Positions 26,944-35,400 of a stretch of 49,693 bases of DNA are shown here, piece after piece; within the stretch, counting starts at the first letter, position 1; each line of letters begins with the position of its first letter. The translations under genes were made by a program, and so were the position numbers. The notes beneath the pieces are model-generated. The model saw only the letters and a program-made list of their open reading frames with translations, was not told where the DNA came from and made no database searches. Origin of the DNA: Alphaproteobacteria bacterium (lineage in GTDB: Bacteria > Pseudomonadota > Alphaproteobacteria > UBA9655); the NCBI GenBank assembly GCA_017992885.1, contig JAGONT010000017.1:1-49693 (forward strand), in the 5' to 3' direction.

Positions 26944-27948
26944 ATGGCTCACCTCCTTCCTGCAACAACCCTTCAAGTTGTTGATATCTTAAATGACTGT
27001 AAAGTGCACACAGGGACTGATATTGCAGAAACTTTAGGAATTTCTCGGGCAGCTGTTTGGAAAGTCATCCAACGCTTAAAAAAATATAACATCGCCATAC
27101 AATCACAGCACCAAGGCTATCACCTTAACTTTCCTCTCTTTCTCCTCAAAAAAGAAAAAATAGAAAGTTTTTTAAAAGACTCAAGAATAACGTTAGACGT
27201 CTTTGAAAGTATCCCTTCAACGAATGATTACTTAAGAAATAAATCACCCTTAAAAAACCTTCATTTTTGCCTTGCGGAACATCAAACAAAAGGCCGCGGT
27301 CGTTTGGGACGTTCATGGGTGTCTCCCTTTGGCCGAAGCATTTATTGTAGTTTCAGCTATATATTTAATAAAGATATGAGTGAAATGTCAGGATTAAGCT
27401 TAATTATAGGCATTGCTATAGCAAACGCCCTTGAATCCTTAAATCCGGCGATACAACCCTTCCTGAAATGGCCAAATGATATCTATGTTCAGCATAAAAA
27501 AATGGGGGGCATTTTAATAGATCTGATCGCTGAGGCTTATGGTAATTGTAAGGCTATTATTGGTTTTGGCTTAAATATCAATATGCAAGATATCGCTCTT
27601 GAAGAAATTGATCAGCCTTGGAGCTCTTTGGAGCATACTTTACAGAGCAAGATGGACCGTAATTTCGTCGTTGCTCGAATCATCCAGTTTATCCTCAAAA
27701 GTCTAGATATTTTTCTTGACCAAGGCCTTGCTCCCTTTCTATCAGAATGGTCACGGTATGATCTTTTAAAAGATCAAAAAATTTCTATTAGTACACAGCA
27801 ATCCGTTATTTCAGGCATAGCTAGAGGCATTGATGACAAAGGTTTTTTGCGTCTCGAACTTCCTTCAGGAGACATCAAAAACTTTTCTTATGGCGATACA
27901 ACTCTTCTCAAAAATTCAGCTTCAAGGATTAAGAAATCCGCCAGTTGA
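26944..27948 (+). CDS. birA: Bifunctional biotin ligase / biotin operon repressor BirA
   Basis: Attaches biotin to carrier proteins such as the BCCP of acetyl-CoA carboxylase and, with its N-terminal domain, can repress transcription. The 334-residue protein has a winged-helix region (residues 1-60; GTDIAETLGISRAAVWKVI), the biotin/ATP loop TKGRGRLGRSWVSP (about 118), LKWPNDIYVQHKKMGGILID, and a C-terminal SH3-like segment. The presence of the DNA-binding domain suggests a repressor as well as a ligase. It starts three bases after the rhodanese stop and converges with the biotinyl-domain gene on the other strand, overlapping it by 20 bases. Confidence 0.94.
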   Translation: MAHLLPATTLQVVDILNDCKVHTGTDIAETLGISRAAVWKVIQRLKKYNIAIQSQHQGYHLNFPLFLLKKEKIESFLKDSRITLDVFESIPSTNDYLRNKSPLKNLHFCLAEHQTKGRGRLGRSWVSPFGRSIYCSFSYIFNKDMSEMSGLSLIIGIAIANALESLNPAIQPFLKWPNDIYVQHKKMGGILIDLIAEAYGNCKAIIGFGLNINMQDIALEEIDQPWSSLEHTLQSKMDRNFVVARIIQFILKSLDIFLDQGLAPFLSEWSRYDLLKDQKISISTQQSVISGIARGIDDKGFLRLELPSGDIKNFSYGDTTLLKNSASRIKKSAS

Positions 27949-30277
27949 TGATCCCTTTGCGCTGATCATCATTTTGGTTTAGTGGCTTTCTTTTTAAATC
28001 CACGTATAGATTCATATCATAAGCGGCTTGATGAATGATAAATCTCTGCTGGTTGATATTAACAGCATGTAAATACCTTATGTTGATTATAAAATAATTA
28101 TTGTAATATATTTTTTTAGGCCGCGAATATCTTAATCTGTAATAATTGAGTCTAAAAAGGAATGAACATAAAAGGAGCAACACACCCATTCCCGCAGTCT
28201 CACTCAATATAGATAAATCTGATTCGCAATATGCAGGTTGTGTCTTCAATAGCTTATGCGAATGGTCAAAGAAGGACTTTTTTTCTTCTGGGGTGCGCAA
28301 GGAAACTTTCGCAGAGCTCACGAGAGTTTTCTGAGGGGTATTAAAATTAGAGTGAGACCTAGGAAAAACTAGACTGATGAAAGCGTTAATATTCATCGGA
28401 AGTGAAAATATCTTTTCTTGTTTTCTTCTCATGTCTTTTCCACGAAAACGGGAGTCCAATTCAACTGTCTCAGCGGGTGTGACACTCGTCGGTAGAGAAT
28501 AAGGTATCTTCAAGCTCAATGGACATAGACTTCTTGTCTCTTTCTCGGACACACTCTCATTTGTCCCCTGAGTATCAACCTCTTCCTCTAGGGTCTCAGA
28601 CTCTTGTTGAAGGTCAGGTAAAACTTCTTCAATAAAAGGCAAGGGAATCGATGGGGATATGTTATCCACTAGAGAAGGATCCAAAGACTCTAAATCAAGG
28701 TGAGAAGAAGCAATGGCTTCTTTAACTGACAAAGCAACAGAACTTTGCGGCTCAAACACTATCTCTTCGGCGAGAGGCAAGGGAATCGATGAAGATAATT
28801 CATCTAATACCGATAAGGGTTTTGGAGTCAGGATTTGTTCCTTCTGAATGGGCTCTTCTAAATCTATATGAGGAGGAACAACACCTTTTTCAATTGACAA
28901 AACTTCCTGAGGGAGAGAAAAGAGCGCAGTTTTCTCCATAATAAGTTCTTTTGGCGCCTCTAAAATAAGCTGTTCAATTGAATTCTCCTGCGCGTGAACT
29001 TCGCCAGGAGTGTTATCAGTCATGTCCATGGATACAATAGAATCTTGCTGATCCCGAATGGTTGGTTCTTTGCACTCTATTTCTTCAGCAAAAGATTGAG
29101 GGATCGGAGCGGGCGTTTCGTCTAACGCCTCTATAGTTTGGGGAAGTGGCTTCATCAAGATTTTTTCTTCATAGACATCATCCTCACTATCCATGTGAAG
29201 AGGGACAACAATTCCTTTTACAGGCAAAACAATGGGATCTTGTGACTCTAAAGCTTTCTCCTCAATAAAAGGGATGAGAACCGGTGCAACCGTTTCTTCC
29301 AACACTTGTATAGGTTGGAGAAGTGGCTTCACTAAGATTTCTTCTTGAAGGCTATCTTCTCTACTGACCTGTAAAGGAATAATCACTTCCTCTGTTGGCA
29401 AAACAATCTGAAGCACAGTAGAGAGAGAAGAAGACTCAATTTCCTCCAAAACAATTTCCTTGGGCAAATCTGAAATACACTGTTCCGATTGAGTCTCTTC
29501 TAAGGGTAAGACGGGAGAAGACGGAGGCTTTTCTTCAAGCGGCTCAATAGGCTGGAGGTTGGGATCTGCCAGGAATCCATTCTGATTCTCCTTTTCTTCT
29601 CCACCATTAGGAAGAAGATCATCTTGAGTAAGGAGCCTTTCTAGAGGAGGGCTCATCGCCCAAGGAAAACAAGAAAGCAAAAAATCCTTATGATCCAAAA
29701 TATGTTCTCGATCAACTTCCTCCCACTCTGGAGACGTTGGCAATAATCCTATAAGTGGGGCATCATACTGAACGTTATCTTTTTCCTTTAAAAAAATATC
29801 TGTCGTTTCTCCTGGAAAGGGGGATCGTATTGTCAGGTACATTTTCATACACTCAATCTCACAAAGACGATCGCCCTTCTCAACGTGTTGCCCTTTATGA
29901 ACAAATACTTCGACAATTCTCCCGGGTATGAAGGACTTTACAACACTCTGTTTGGGTATTTGCCAACTGAAATCTTGAAAAAATTCATCTTGTTGTTCCA
30001 GTGAAATCTCAGGGGATAATCCTATCTCTTCTCGTCTTTGCGAAATTTTAGAAGATATTTCATGAAGGGGAGTGCCTTTTCGCAGTTGAGCATGGTGGAG
30101 AGTATTATCGGCCACTCCCACGGGAATTTTTATATCTCGCCGCAGATGCCGCACGCCGTGAGGTTCTTCTGCCTCAAGAAAAACATCCGTTTCAGAAAAG
30201 CAGTGTGTCGAACAAACCCACCCTGGAAAGATGAAAAGAAAAAATACCTTTATCAGCCCTGTTTTGAGACGACCCAT
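27929..30277 (-). CDS. Exported or membrane-anchored biotinyl-domain protein with a long acidic repeat region
   Basis: I do not recognise this architecture. From ATG 30277 (AGGA upstream; longer starts at 30382 and 30331 give a less natural N-terminus) the protein has 782 residues. An N-terminal signal or anchor (LIKVFFLFIFPGWVCSTHCF) is followed by a biotinyl/lipoyl-type domain at about 117-180. This contains IPGRIVEVFVHKGQHVEKGD, then ECMKM (residues 142-146, codons 29840-29854) and IRSPFPGETTDIFLKEKDNV. MKM surrounds the biotinylated lysine in known carriers (EAMKM); here the A is C. Residues 250-620 form an acidic, proline-rich region of about four degenerate repeats (PLPQTIEALDETPAPIPQ, LSVLDELSSSIPLPLAEEI and so on). 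A palindromic element is embedded in frame near the C-terminus. A final hydrophobic segment (GMGVLLLLCSFLF) is followed by a basic tail. The gene converges on birA. HlyD-type adaptor proteins have a similar domain but not MKM. Confidence 0.6.
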   Translation of the reverse strand: MGRLKTGLIKVFFLFIFPGWVCSTHCFSETDVFLEAEEPHGVRHLRRDIKIPVGVADNTLHHAQLRKGTPLHEISSKISQRREEIGLSPEISLEQQDEFFQDFSWQIPKQSVVKSFIPGRIVEVFVHKGQHVEKGDRLCEIECMKMYLTIRSPFPGETTDIFLKEKDNVQYDAPLIGLLPTSPEWEEVDREHILDHKDFLLSCFPWAMSPPLERLLTQDDLLPNGGEEKENQNGFLADPNLQPIEPLEEKPPSSPVLPLEETQSEQCISDLPKEIVLEEIESSSLSTVLQIVLPTEEVIIPLQVSREDSLQEEILVKPLLQPIQVLEETVAPVLIPFIEEKALESQDPIVLPVKGIVVPLHMDSEDDVYEEKILMKPLPQTIEALDETPAPIPQSFAEEIECKEPTIRDQQDSIVSMDMTDNTPGEVHAQENSIEQLILEAPKELIMEKTALFSLPQEVLSIEKGVVPPHIDLEEPIQKEQILTPKPLSVLDELSSSIPLPLAEEIVFEPQSSVALSVKEAIASSHLDLESLDPSLVDNISPSIPLPFIEEVLPDLQQESETLEEEVDTQGTNESVSEKETRSLCPLSLKIPYSLPTSVTPAETVELDSRFRGKDMRRKQEKIFSLPMNINAFISLVFPRSHSNFNTPQKTLVSSAKVSLRTPEEKKSFFDHSHKLLKTQPAYCESDLSILSETAGMGVLLLLCSFLFRLNYYRLRYSRPKKIYYNNYFIINIRYLHAVNINQQRFIIHQAAYDMNLYVDLKRKPLNQNDDQRKGIINWRIS
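28405..28510 (-). repeat. Diverged copy of the palindromic element inside a coding sequence
   Basis: Read on the minus strand, this begins AAGATACCTTAT (28510 downward), continues CTACCGACGAGTGTCA, and ends with AAAAGATATTTTC near 28405. It aligns along its whole length with 22298-22434, except for an internal loss of about 30 bases that removed most of the first hairpin. It keeps the reading frame of the biotinyl-domain protein and encodes KIPYSLPTSVTPAETV followed by LDSRFRGKDM, the well-known translation of this palindrome. Confidence 0.85.
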
Positions 30278-30450
30278 CCCTATCAATCCTTTATTCTCTC
30301 GGTCCCTCCCCTTGACACGTGGAAAGGACATCAAGTGCAATTTAGTTAAAAAATGATTATGGGAAAAAGGTTGAATGGTCAACCATAAAAAATATTATGG
30401 TTGACGAAATGGATTTTACAGAAAGATTTTTATTTTGGGCCTAAAAACAA

Positions 30451-30476
30451 AAAACCCCGCCTAGTGGCGGGGTTTT
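30451..30476 (-). terminator. Rho-independent terminator for the exported paralogue gene
   Basis: On the minus strand, AAAACCCCGCC pairs with GGCGGGGTTTT around a four-base loop, followed by TTGTTTTTAG. The stem has nine to eleven pairs. It is about 20 bases beyond the stop of the gene ending at 30498, so it ends that transcript. Confidence 0.88.
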
Positions 30477-30497
30477 AAATGTTAGAAAGGAGTGAAC

Positions 30498-31694
30498 TTA
30501 ATCAACGTCCTCCATATTAGATTGATCGCCACTTTTACTCAAATCAGAGTCATTGCTGTTCGGAATTTCAACAATCCGAATTCCACCCCCAGCACCTGAC
30601 ATAGGTGCAGGATCAACAGAAGGACGACCTTCAATTGCAAGAAGCTGTGGTGAAGAGGGAAGAGCGCGGCCTCTTTGTTGACGAGCATCATCAGCTTTTT
30701 TCTTTATTTGTTCCATTGAGTAAATGTCCGTGACAAATTGTCTAAAGGCTACTTCACGAGCTTGAAACACTACTTGCTGAATAGCCGCTTGAGATTTCTG
30801 TGCCCTCTGACTTGCATCAGGAATAACAATTTCTGATGTAATGACGTTCGTGACTGGAAGATTTTCATAGGTGATCCCTAAAGCAATCAACTCAGTATCA
30901 AGGACATTTGAATCACTCAGTTCTCCCCCGCTCCTAACAAATCCACGAATAATCCCCTTTAAAAAATACTCAGTATTTGTTGGCCCATCTAAAGAAATCA
31001 CAGTATGTGATCTGCCATTCCAAGTTTCAATAAAACGACGATAAGCTAGCTTTATCTCATCAGCATCAAGTTGAGCGTTATAGAGAGCGCAAGCTGTGCT
31101 TACAAATGCCTCTTCAGGATTATCAAGAAGTCTATGACCAGCCCAAAAATCATGAATTGCACGCTCAAGGGTAGGAGTCTCTCCTACTATACTCGCACCA
31201 ACTCTTCGCAAAGCATTCCCAGTATTTTTACGAAGAGCAGATACGGCTCCCTCATTATCTTTAACTTGAGCAACAAAACTCGCTGCAGAGACACCACGAT
31301 ATTCAGTTGTTCCCGCGAGAGATAGACCCTGCGTTGTTAAAAGATCACCGACAAAAGTATCGCCCCTAATGGAATCACCAATATAACGAAGACTATGACC
31401 TGTTCCATAAGCGATCGTACTAAAAGCGGTGCTTGATGTACTTCCAATCCAAGAGAGCGTATTCCACAAATAAGAAGGTTCTTCTGCAACAGGTGCCGGC
31501 AAAGGAGCAACTGATGGTGGTGAAGATAGCTGATCAGTTTCAAGACTTACAGGTCTTAGTGAAGAAGACAACTGAGCACGAGTTTTTTTAATATGATCGC
31601 AAAGTTCAGGTTCATAAATTGCATAACTTGCAGAATTCATTAAACTACTTGCTAAAATAGATATACTTACTAAATAAGAAAACTTCTTTACCAT
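30498..31694 (-). CDS. Exported protein of unknown family, paralogue A
   Basis: A 398-residue protein from ATG 31694 (GAGG upstream), preferred to the in-frame start at 31709. The signal peptide is MVKKFSYLVSISILASSLMN ending SASYA. The mature part has a proline-rich linker (about 50-75), then two short amphipathic blocks, HSLRYIGDSIRG and NALRRVGASIVGETPT, that correspond to blocks in the next gene. A helical part follows, ending in a low-complexity tail with a GAGGG stretch and acidic end (NMEDVD). I do not recognise a domain. It is transcribed after paralogue B, from which it is separated by a strong hairpin, and it ends at a clear terminator. It could be a secreted factor of a host-associated bacterium, but that is inference. 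Confidence 0.6.
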   Translation of the reverse strand: MVKKFSYLVSISILASSLMNSASYAIYEPELCDHIKKTRAQLSSSLRPVSLETDQLSSPPSVAPLPAPVAEEPSYLWNTLSWIGSTSSTAFSTIAYGTGHSLRYIGDSIRGDTFVGDLLTTQGLSLAGTTEYRGVSAASFVAQVKDNEGAVSALRKNTGNALRRVGASIVGETPTLERAIHDFWAGHRLLDNPEEAFVSTACALYNAQLDADEIKLAYRRFIETWNGRSHTVISLDGPTNTEYFLKGIIRGFVRSGGELSDSNVLDTELIALGITYENLPVTNVITSEIVIPDASQRAQKSQAAIQQVVFQAREVAFRQFVTDIYSMEQIKKKADDARQQRGRALPSSPQLLAIEGRPSVDPAPMSGAGGGIRIVEIPNSNDSDLSKSGDQSNMEDVD

Positions 31695-31730
31695 AACAAC
31701 CTCAAACAAATTAACATCTAAAATAAATAT

Positions 31731-31764
31731 AGGGACTATACTTAATATTACAAGTATAGTCCCT
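31731..31764. terminator. Long perfect hairpin between two exported-protein genes
   Basis: AGGGACTATACTT (31731-31743) pairs perfectly with AAGTATAGTCCCT (31752-31764) around an eight-base loop, a 13-bp stem. On the minus strand, in the direction of both genes, it is followed by only a weak T-run (ATATTTATTTT). On the plus strand it is followed by eight Ts. It may be a partial terminator or RNA-processing site that sets the ratio of the two paralogues. Confidence 0.65.
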
Positions 31765-31784
31765 ATTATTTTTTTTACTTTACT

Positions 31785-32627
31785 TTAAGCGGCAGCTGCT
31801 ACTGCAGCAACACGAATCGCATTAAAATTATTTTTGGCCTTTTCTTGTTGAAAAGCTCTATTAAGGTATTGATTCATTAATCGAATTTTCTCTCCAGGAA
31901 CTGAAGTCGCTTTAACAGGAGCTATATATTGAAGCATCTCATAGCTTTGGTTCCTCACAGTTTCTTCAAAAGCCGTTTGTGAGATTGTGGCATTTTGCTG
32001 CATGACTTCTCTCGCCACAGCGTCTACGTAGATTTTAAAGGCATCAATCTGCTTTGTTGAATGTCCACGATTATTCACGCCCTTTACAATTTCTAAAAAG
32101 AACTCAGGCGCCGTATTATCAACATCAGCTCTGATAGCTGCTGTGGCTGCAGTCTTTAAAGCCTGCTCAATATCTGCCTGTTTAGCACTGTGGTTAAGGC
32201 CTAGATTGCTCAGTACAACACGAAGTGGAGTTTGTGTCTCCTCCCCCTCTTTAATCCACTGACCTACTTTACGCAATCCATTGCCGATTGGATTAAAAAT
32301 TGCGGACGTAACGGAAAAGCCAACTTTCGCAGAAATACCCTTTGCAGCTAAATCTTTGGCCATCTCTTTAAGATTACCTGCTGCCGTTTTCGTATTTCCT
32401 TCGGTACGCAATTGATCTCCTGCCCACCGCACAGCATCTCCTGCTGACTTACGAAAGGAAGAAAACCATCCTCTAGGCGCTTCAACTTCAGGCTGCACAC
32501 GCACAGGAGCCGCACGAGCAATACGAATTTTCTCGCTTAACTCCTCGGAAGACATTGCTGACAAAGAAAAAGGGGATAGCGTTGCAATAATTGTCGACGC
32601 TAACAAAAAAGATTTAAAAATATTCAT
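31785..32627 (-). CDS. Exported protein of unknown family, paralogue B
   Basis: A 280-residue protein from ATG 32627 (GTGGTG upstream), preferred to the upstream in-frame start at 32663. The signal peptide MNIFKSFLLASTIIATLSPF ends near SLSAMS. After it, SEELSEKIRIARA parallels LCDHIKKTRAQL in paralogue A. DAVRWAGDQLRTEGNTK parallels its HSLRYIGDSIRG block, and NGLRKVGQWIKEGEETQTP parallels NALRRVGASIVGETPT. So the two share an ancestor although identity is low. The rest is helical with many alanines and ends in AVAAAA. No enzyme motif is visible. A 265-base gap lies upstream, so it probably starts the transcript. Confidence 0.6.
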   Translation of the reverse strand: MNIFKSFLLASTIIATLSPFSLSAMSSEELSEKIRIARAAPVRVQPEVEAPRGWFSSFRKSAGDAVRWAGDQLRTEGNTKTAAGNLKEMAKDLAAKGISAKVGFSVTSAIFNPIGNGLRKVGQWIKEGEETQTPLRVVLSNLGLNHSAKQADIEQALKTAATAAIRADVDNTAPEFFLEIVKGVNNRGHSTKQIDAFKIYVDAVAREVMQQNATISQTAFEETVRNQSYEMLQYIAPVKATSVPGEKIRLMNQYLNRAFQQEKAKNNFNAIRVAAVAAAA

Positions 32628-32928
32628 AACACCACACTTTGTTGAATTAAACGTACTCTTCACTACTGTCCATGTAAGCTATTTTTATGAAATCTACATC
32701 CGCAATTTTCGCAAGACACTTATGATATTTTTGCCAAGGAAATAAATAAAATTTTAGTTACACGCCTTGGACGTGAAGATAGCTTATTTTGTATTTCTCT
32801 GATGTCAGGAGAATGACAATCGACAGTATGAAATAGAGTATTCTTAGAATCGATAAACATAAATCTTAACGCACAACAAAAAGCAATCTACTCTTGCCAT
32901 CTCGCTCACATCCCCGTAAAAATTTTCT

Positions 32929-34728
32929 ATGATTGCAACACCCCCTCTTTTAGCTTTAAATAATGCTCACCTTGCCTTTGGGTCGCGAGTAATCTTGAGT
33001 GAAGCGTCTCTGACTCTTTTTCCCCGCGATCGGATATGCCTTGTGGGACGCAATGGCAGTGGTAAATCAACACTTTTAAAAGTTCTAGCCGGAATCGTTG
33101 ACCTTGATGGAGGAAATCGGTTTATCCAACCTGGTCTTCACGTTGGTATTCTTGACCAATCCCTCGCCCCTTCTGCCTCCCATACTATTTTAGAGTTCTT
33201 ACAAAAGCACGTGGGCAGTAGTATGGAGCCCCATGTTCTTGAGGAAACGCTAAGTCATTTAGAGCTTAACCCTCAAAAGCTTCTGATAAACCTTTCAGGA
33301 GGGGAATCTCGTCGGGTTATGCTGGCAAAAGCCTTAGTTGTTGAGCCTGACGTCTTACTTCTCGACGAGCCTACCAACCACTTAGATCTTATCACCATTC
33401 AATGGCTGGAAAATAGTTTAAGCGCCTACAAAGGCGCTATTTTAATGATTAGTCATGACAGAGCTTTTCTCTCCAAGCTATCTGAAAGGACTTTCTGGCT
33501 AGATCGAGGCCGTCTTCGATCTCTTGAAAAGGGATTTCCCTTCTTTGAGGAATGGGCGGAAGAGATTATTGAACACGAAGCACGCACACAAGAAAAGCTA
33601 TCGCAAAAAATTGCCCAAGAAACCGAGTGGCTCCACCGAGGAGTCACCGCACGTCGCCGACGCAACATGGGGCGCTTGCGGAATCTTTTGGACCTTCGCC
33701 AGGAACGGCGGCAACACCAGGGATTACAAGGAAACATTTCTATCGCCACTCAAGAGTCTCCTATGGGCAGTAAGCTTGTGGTAGAGGCTAAACACGTTTT
33801 CAAAAGCTACAATGAGAGGCCTCTTATTAAAGACTTTTCCTGCCGGATTTTAAGAGGGGATCGAATTGGCATCATTGGTCCAAATGGTTCAGGGAAAACA
33901 ACGCTCATTAAGCTTTTGATTGGTCAGCTTTCTCCTGATCAAGGAAACATTCGCCAAGCTAAAAATCTTGAACTTGCGTTTTTTGATCAAACCCAAGCTT
34001 CCCTTGATTTAGAGCTTAACCCTTGGCAAACGTTGTGTGAGCAAGGAGGTGATCAAGTCCTCGTTCAAGGCGAACCTCGCCATGTCATGGGTTACCTACA
34101 AGACTTTTTATTTGACCGCAAACAAGCCCTCACCCCTATCAAAAACTTATCGGGCGGAGAGCGAAACCGTCTTTTATTAGCAAAAATATTGGCACGGCCC
34201 AGCAATCTTCTCGTCCTTGATGAGCCAACGAACGATCTAGACATGGAAACCCTGGATTTGCTTCAAGAATTTTTAGCCGATTATCAGGGAACCCTGCTTT
34301 TGATTAGTCATGATCGGGACTTTTTAGACCGCACAACAACTCATATTTTTGCTTTTGAAGGAGAAGGTCATGTCCAACTTTATGTGGGCGGGTATACGGA
34401 TTATGCTCTCCAGCATGCCCCTCTTCCTTCTTCAAAGTCTGAAAGAAAGAAAGCTTCTCCCTTTGAAAAGCTTAAAATACGTGATAAACTGAGTTATAAA
34501 GAGGGGCGTGAGCTTTCTCTGCTTCCGCAAGACATCGAAACATTGACTCAAAAGATCGAAAAACTAGAAGAAGCCTTAGCCGATACTGCCTTTTATCAGC
34601 AAGATCCGCAAAAATTTGACCAAACGATCCATCAACTTCACCTTGCGCGTCATGATCTTCATCATAAGGAAGAGCGATGGTTAGAACTTTTAGAAAAAGA
34701 GGAAGCTCTTACCGCGGCCAAACGATGA
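32929..34728 (+). CDS. uup: ABC-F family ATPase, Uup-like
   Basis: ABC-F proteins have two ATPase domains, no membrane part, and act on ribosomes or nucleic acid. This one has 599 residues: Walker A GRNGSGKSTLL (about residue 38) and GPNGSGKTTLI (about 322), signatures NLSGGESRRVML and NLSGGERNRLLL, Walker B LLDEPTNHLDL and VLDEPTNDLDME. A linker between domains and a C-terminal coiled coil (from about 530; LTQKIEKLEEAL) follow. The TNDLD wording in the second domain and the C-terminal coiled coil point to Uup rather than EttA. The start has no obvious ribosome binding site. The last bases overlap the amidase gene (ATGA). Confidence 0.92.
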   Translation: MIATPPLLALNNAHLAFGSRVILSEASLTLFPRDRICLVGRNGSGKSTLLKVLAGIVDLDGGNRFIQPGLHVGILDQSLAPSASHTILEFLQKHVGSSMEPHVLEETLSHLELNPQKLLINLSGGESRRVMLAKALVVEPDVLLLDEPTNHLDLITIQWLENSLSAYKGAILMISHDRAFLSKLSERTFWLDRGRLRSLEKGFPFFEEWAEEIIEHEARTQEKLSQKIAQETEWLHRGVTARRRRNMGRLRNLLDLRQERRQHQGLQGNISIATQESPMGSKLVVEAKHVFKSYNERPLIKDFSCRILRGDRIGIIGPNGSGKTTLIKLLIGQLSPDQGNIRQAKNLELAFFDQTQASLDLELNPWQTLCEQGGDQVLVQGEPRHVMGYLQDFLFDRKQALTPIKNLSGGERNRLLLAKILARPSNLLVLDEPTNDLDMETLDLLQEFLADYQGTLLLISHDRDFLDRTTTHIFAFEGEGHVQLYVGGYTDYALQHAPLPSSKSERKKASPFEKLKIRDKLSYKEGRELSLLPQDIETLTQKIEKLEEALADTAFYQQDPQKFDQTIHQLHLARHDLHHKEERWLELLEKEEALTAAKR

Positions 34729-35384
34729 AAATTTATCAATCCCTCTCCCCTCACTTTAATGAACGCCTTTTGCCCATTGATTCTATCATTATTCACTACA
34801 CAGATATGCCCACCGCTGAAGAGGCTCTCCACTGGCTTTGTCAACCTCACTCTCAGGTAAGTGCTCATTATCTAATTGATGAGAAGGGCAAAATCTATCA
34901 TATAGTCCCAGAAGAAAAACGGGCTTGGCACGCAGGGCAAAGCTACTGGCAAGGATGCAAGGATATGAATAGTTGCTCTGTTGGCATTGAGCTTGCTAAT
35001 CCTGGACACAGTCATGGCTACCAACCTTTTCCAGAAGCTCAAATCGACTCCCTCGTCACCCTTTGCAAGACCCTACAAGTGCGTTGGGATATCCCCTCTT
35101 CGCGCGTTTTAGGTCATTCAGATATTGCTCCTCAACGCAAACAAGACCCTGGACACCTTTTTCCCTGGGATCTTCTCGCCAAAGAAGGCGTCGGATTATG
35201 GGCAAAACAACTTCTTGAAGGAAAAAAGATAGATGCCAACGAAGCCCTCAAAAAAATTGGCTATGAAACAGTTTCTCCGTCTCACGCTCTTCTTGCCTTT
35301 CAACGCCATTTCCAACCTCAGAAAGTAGATGGAGTCGCCAATCATCAAACATACTCCCTTCTCCAAGGCTTGTTAAACGTGTAA
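34725..35384 (+). CDS. N-acetylmuramoyl-L-alanine amidase, AmiD-like
   Basis: A zinc amidase that cleaves the bond between muramic acid and the stem peptide. The protein is 219 residues from ATG 34725, which overlaps the uup stop; a longer in-frame GTG at 34677 would extend into uup. Zinc ligands and catalytic residues of the Amidase_2 fold are seen: IIIHYT (about residue 22), AWHAG (about 70), and GHSDIAPQRKQDPG (about 140), including the H and D. A C-terminal peptidoglycan-binding-like segment (KIGYETVSPSHALLAFQRHF) follows. No signal peptide is seen, so it may be a cytosolic AmpD-like recycling enzyme; AmiD itself is a lipoprotein. Confidence 0.88.
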   Translation: MKIYQSLSPHFNERLLPIDSIIIHYTDMPTAEEALHWLCQPHSQVSAHYLIDEKGKIYHIVPEEKRAWHAGQSYWQGCKDMNSCSVGIELANPGHSHGYQPFPEAQIDSLVTLCKTLQVRWDIPSSRVLGHSDIAPQRKQDPGHLFPWDLLAKEGVGLWAKQLLEGKKIDANEALKKIGYETVSPSHALLAFQRHFQPQKVDGVANHQTYSLLQGLLNV

Positions 35385-35398
35385 AAAAAGCTTATGTA
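35370..35398 (+). promoter_or_regulatory. Candidate promoter of rnpB
   Basis: TTGTTA (35370-35375) and TATGTA (35393-35398) are separated by 17 bases. The mature RNA begins four to seven bases after the second box. The -35 box overlaps the last codons of the amidase gene. Confidence 0.5.
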
Positions 35399-35400
35399 AA

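Noticed and set aside
30300..30345. Another copy of the palindromic element at the start of the biotinyl-domain gene region
   Set aside because: TGTCCTTTCCACG resembles part of the element, but the likeness covers under 20 bases and lacks the terminal repeats.
32720..32860. A 46-codon minus-strand open frame upstream of the ABC-F gene
   Set aside because: It starts with ATG and is protein-like, but it has no ribosome binding site, no recognisable family and is short enough to be chance.
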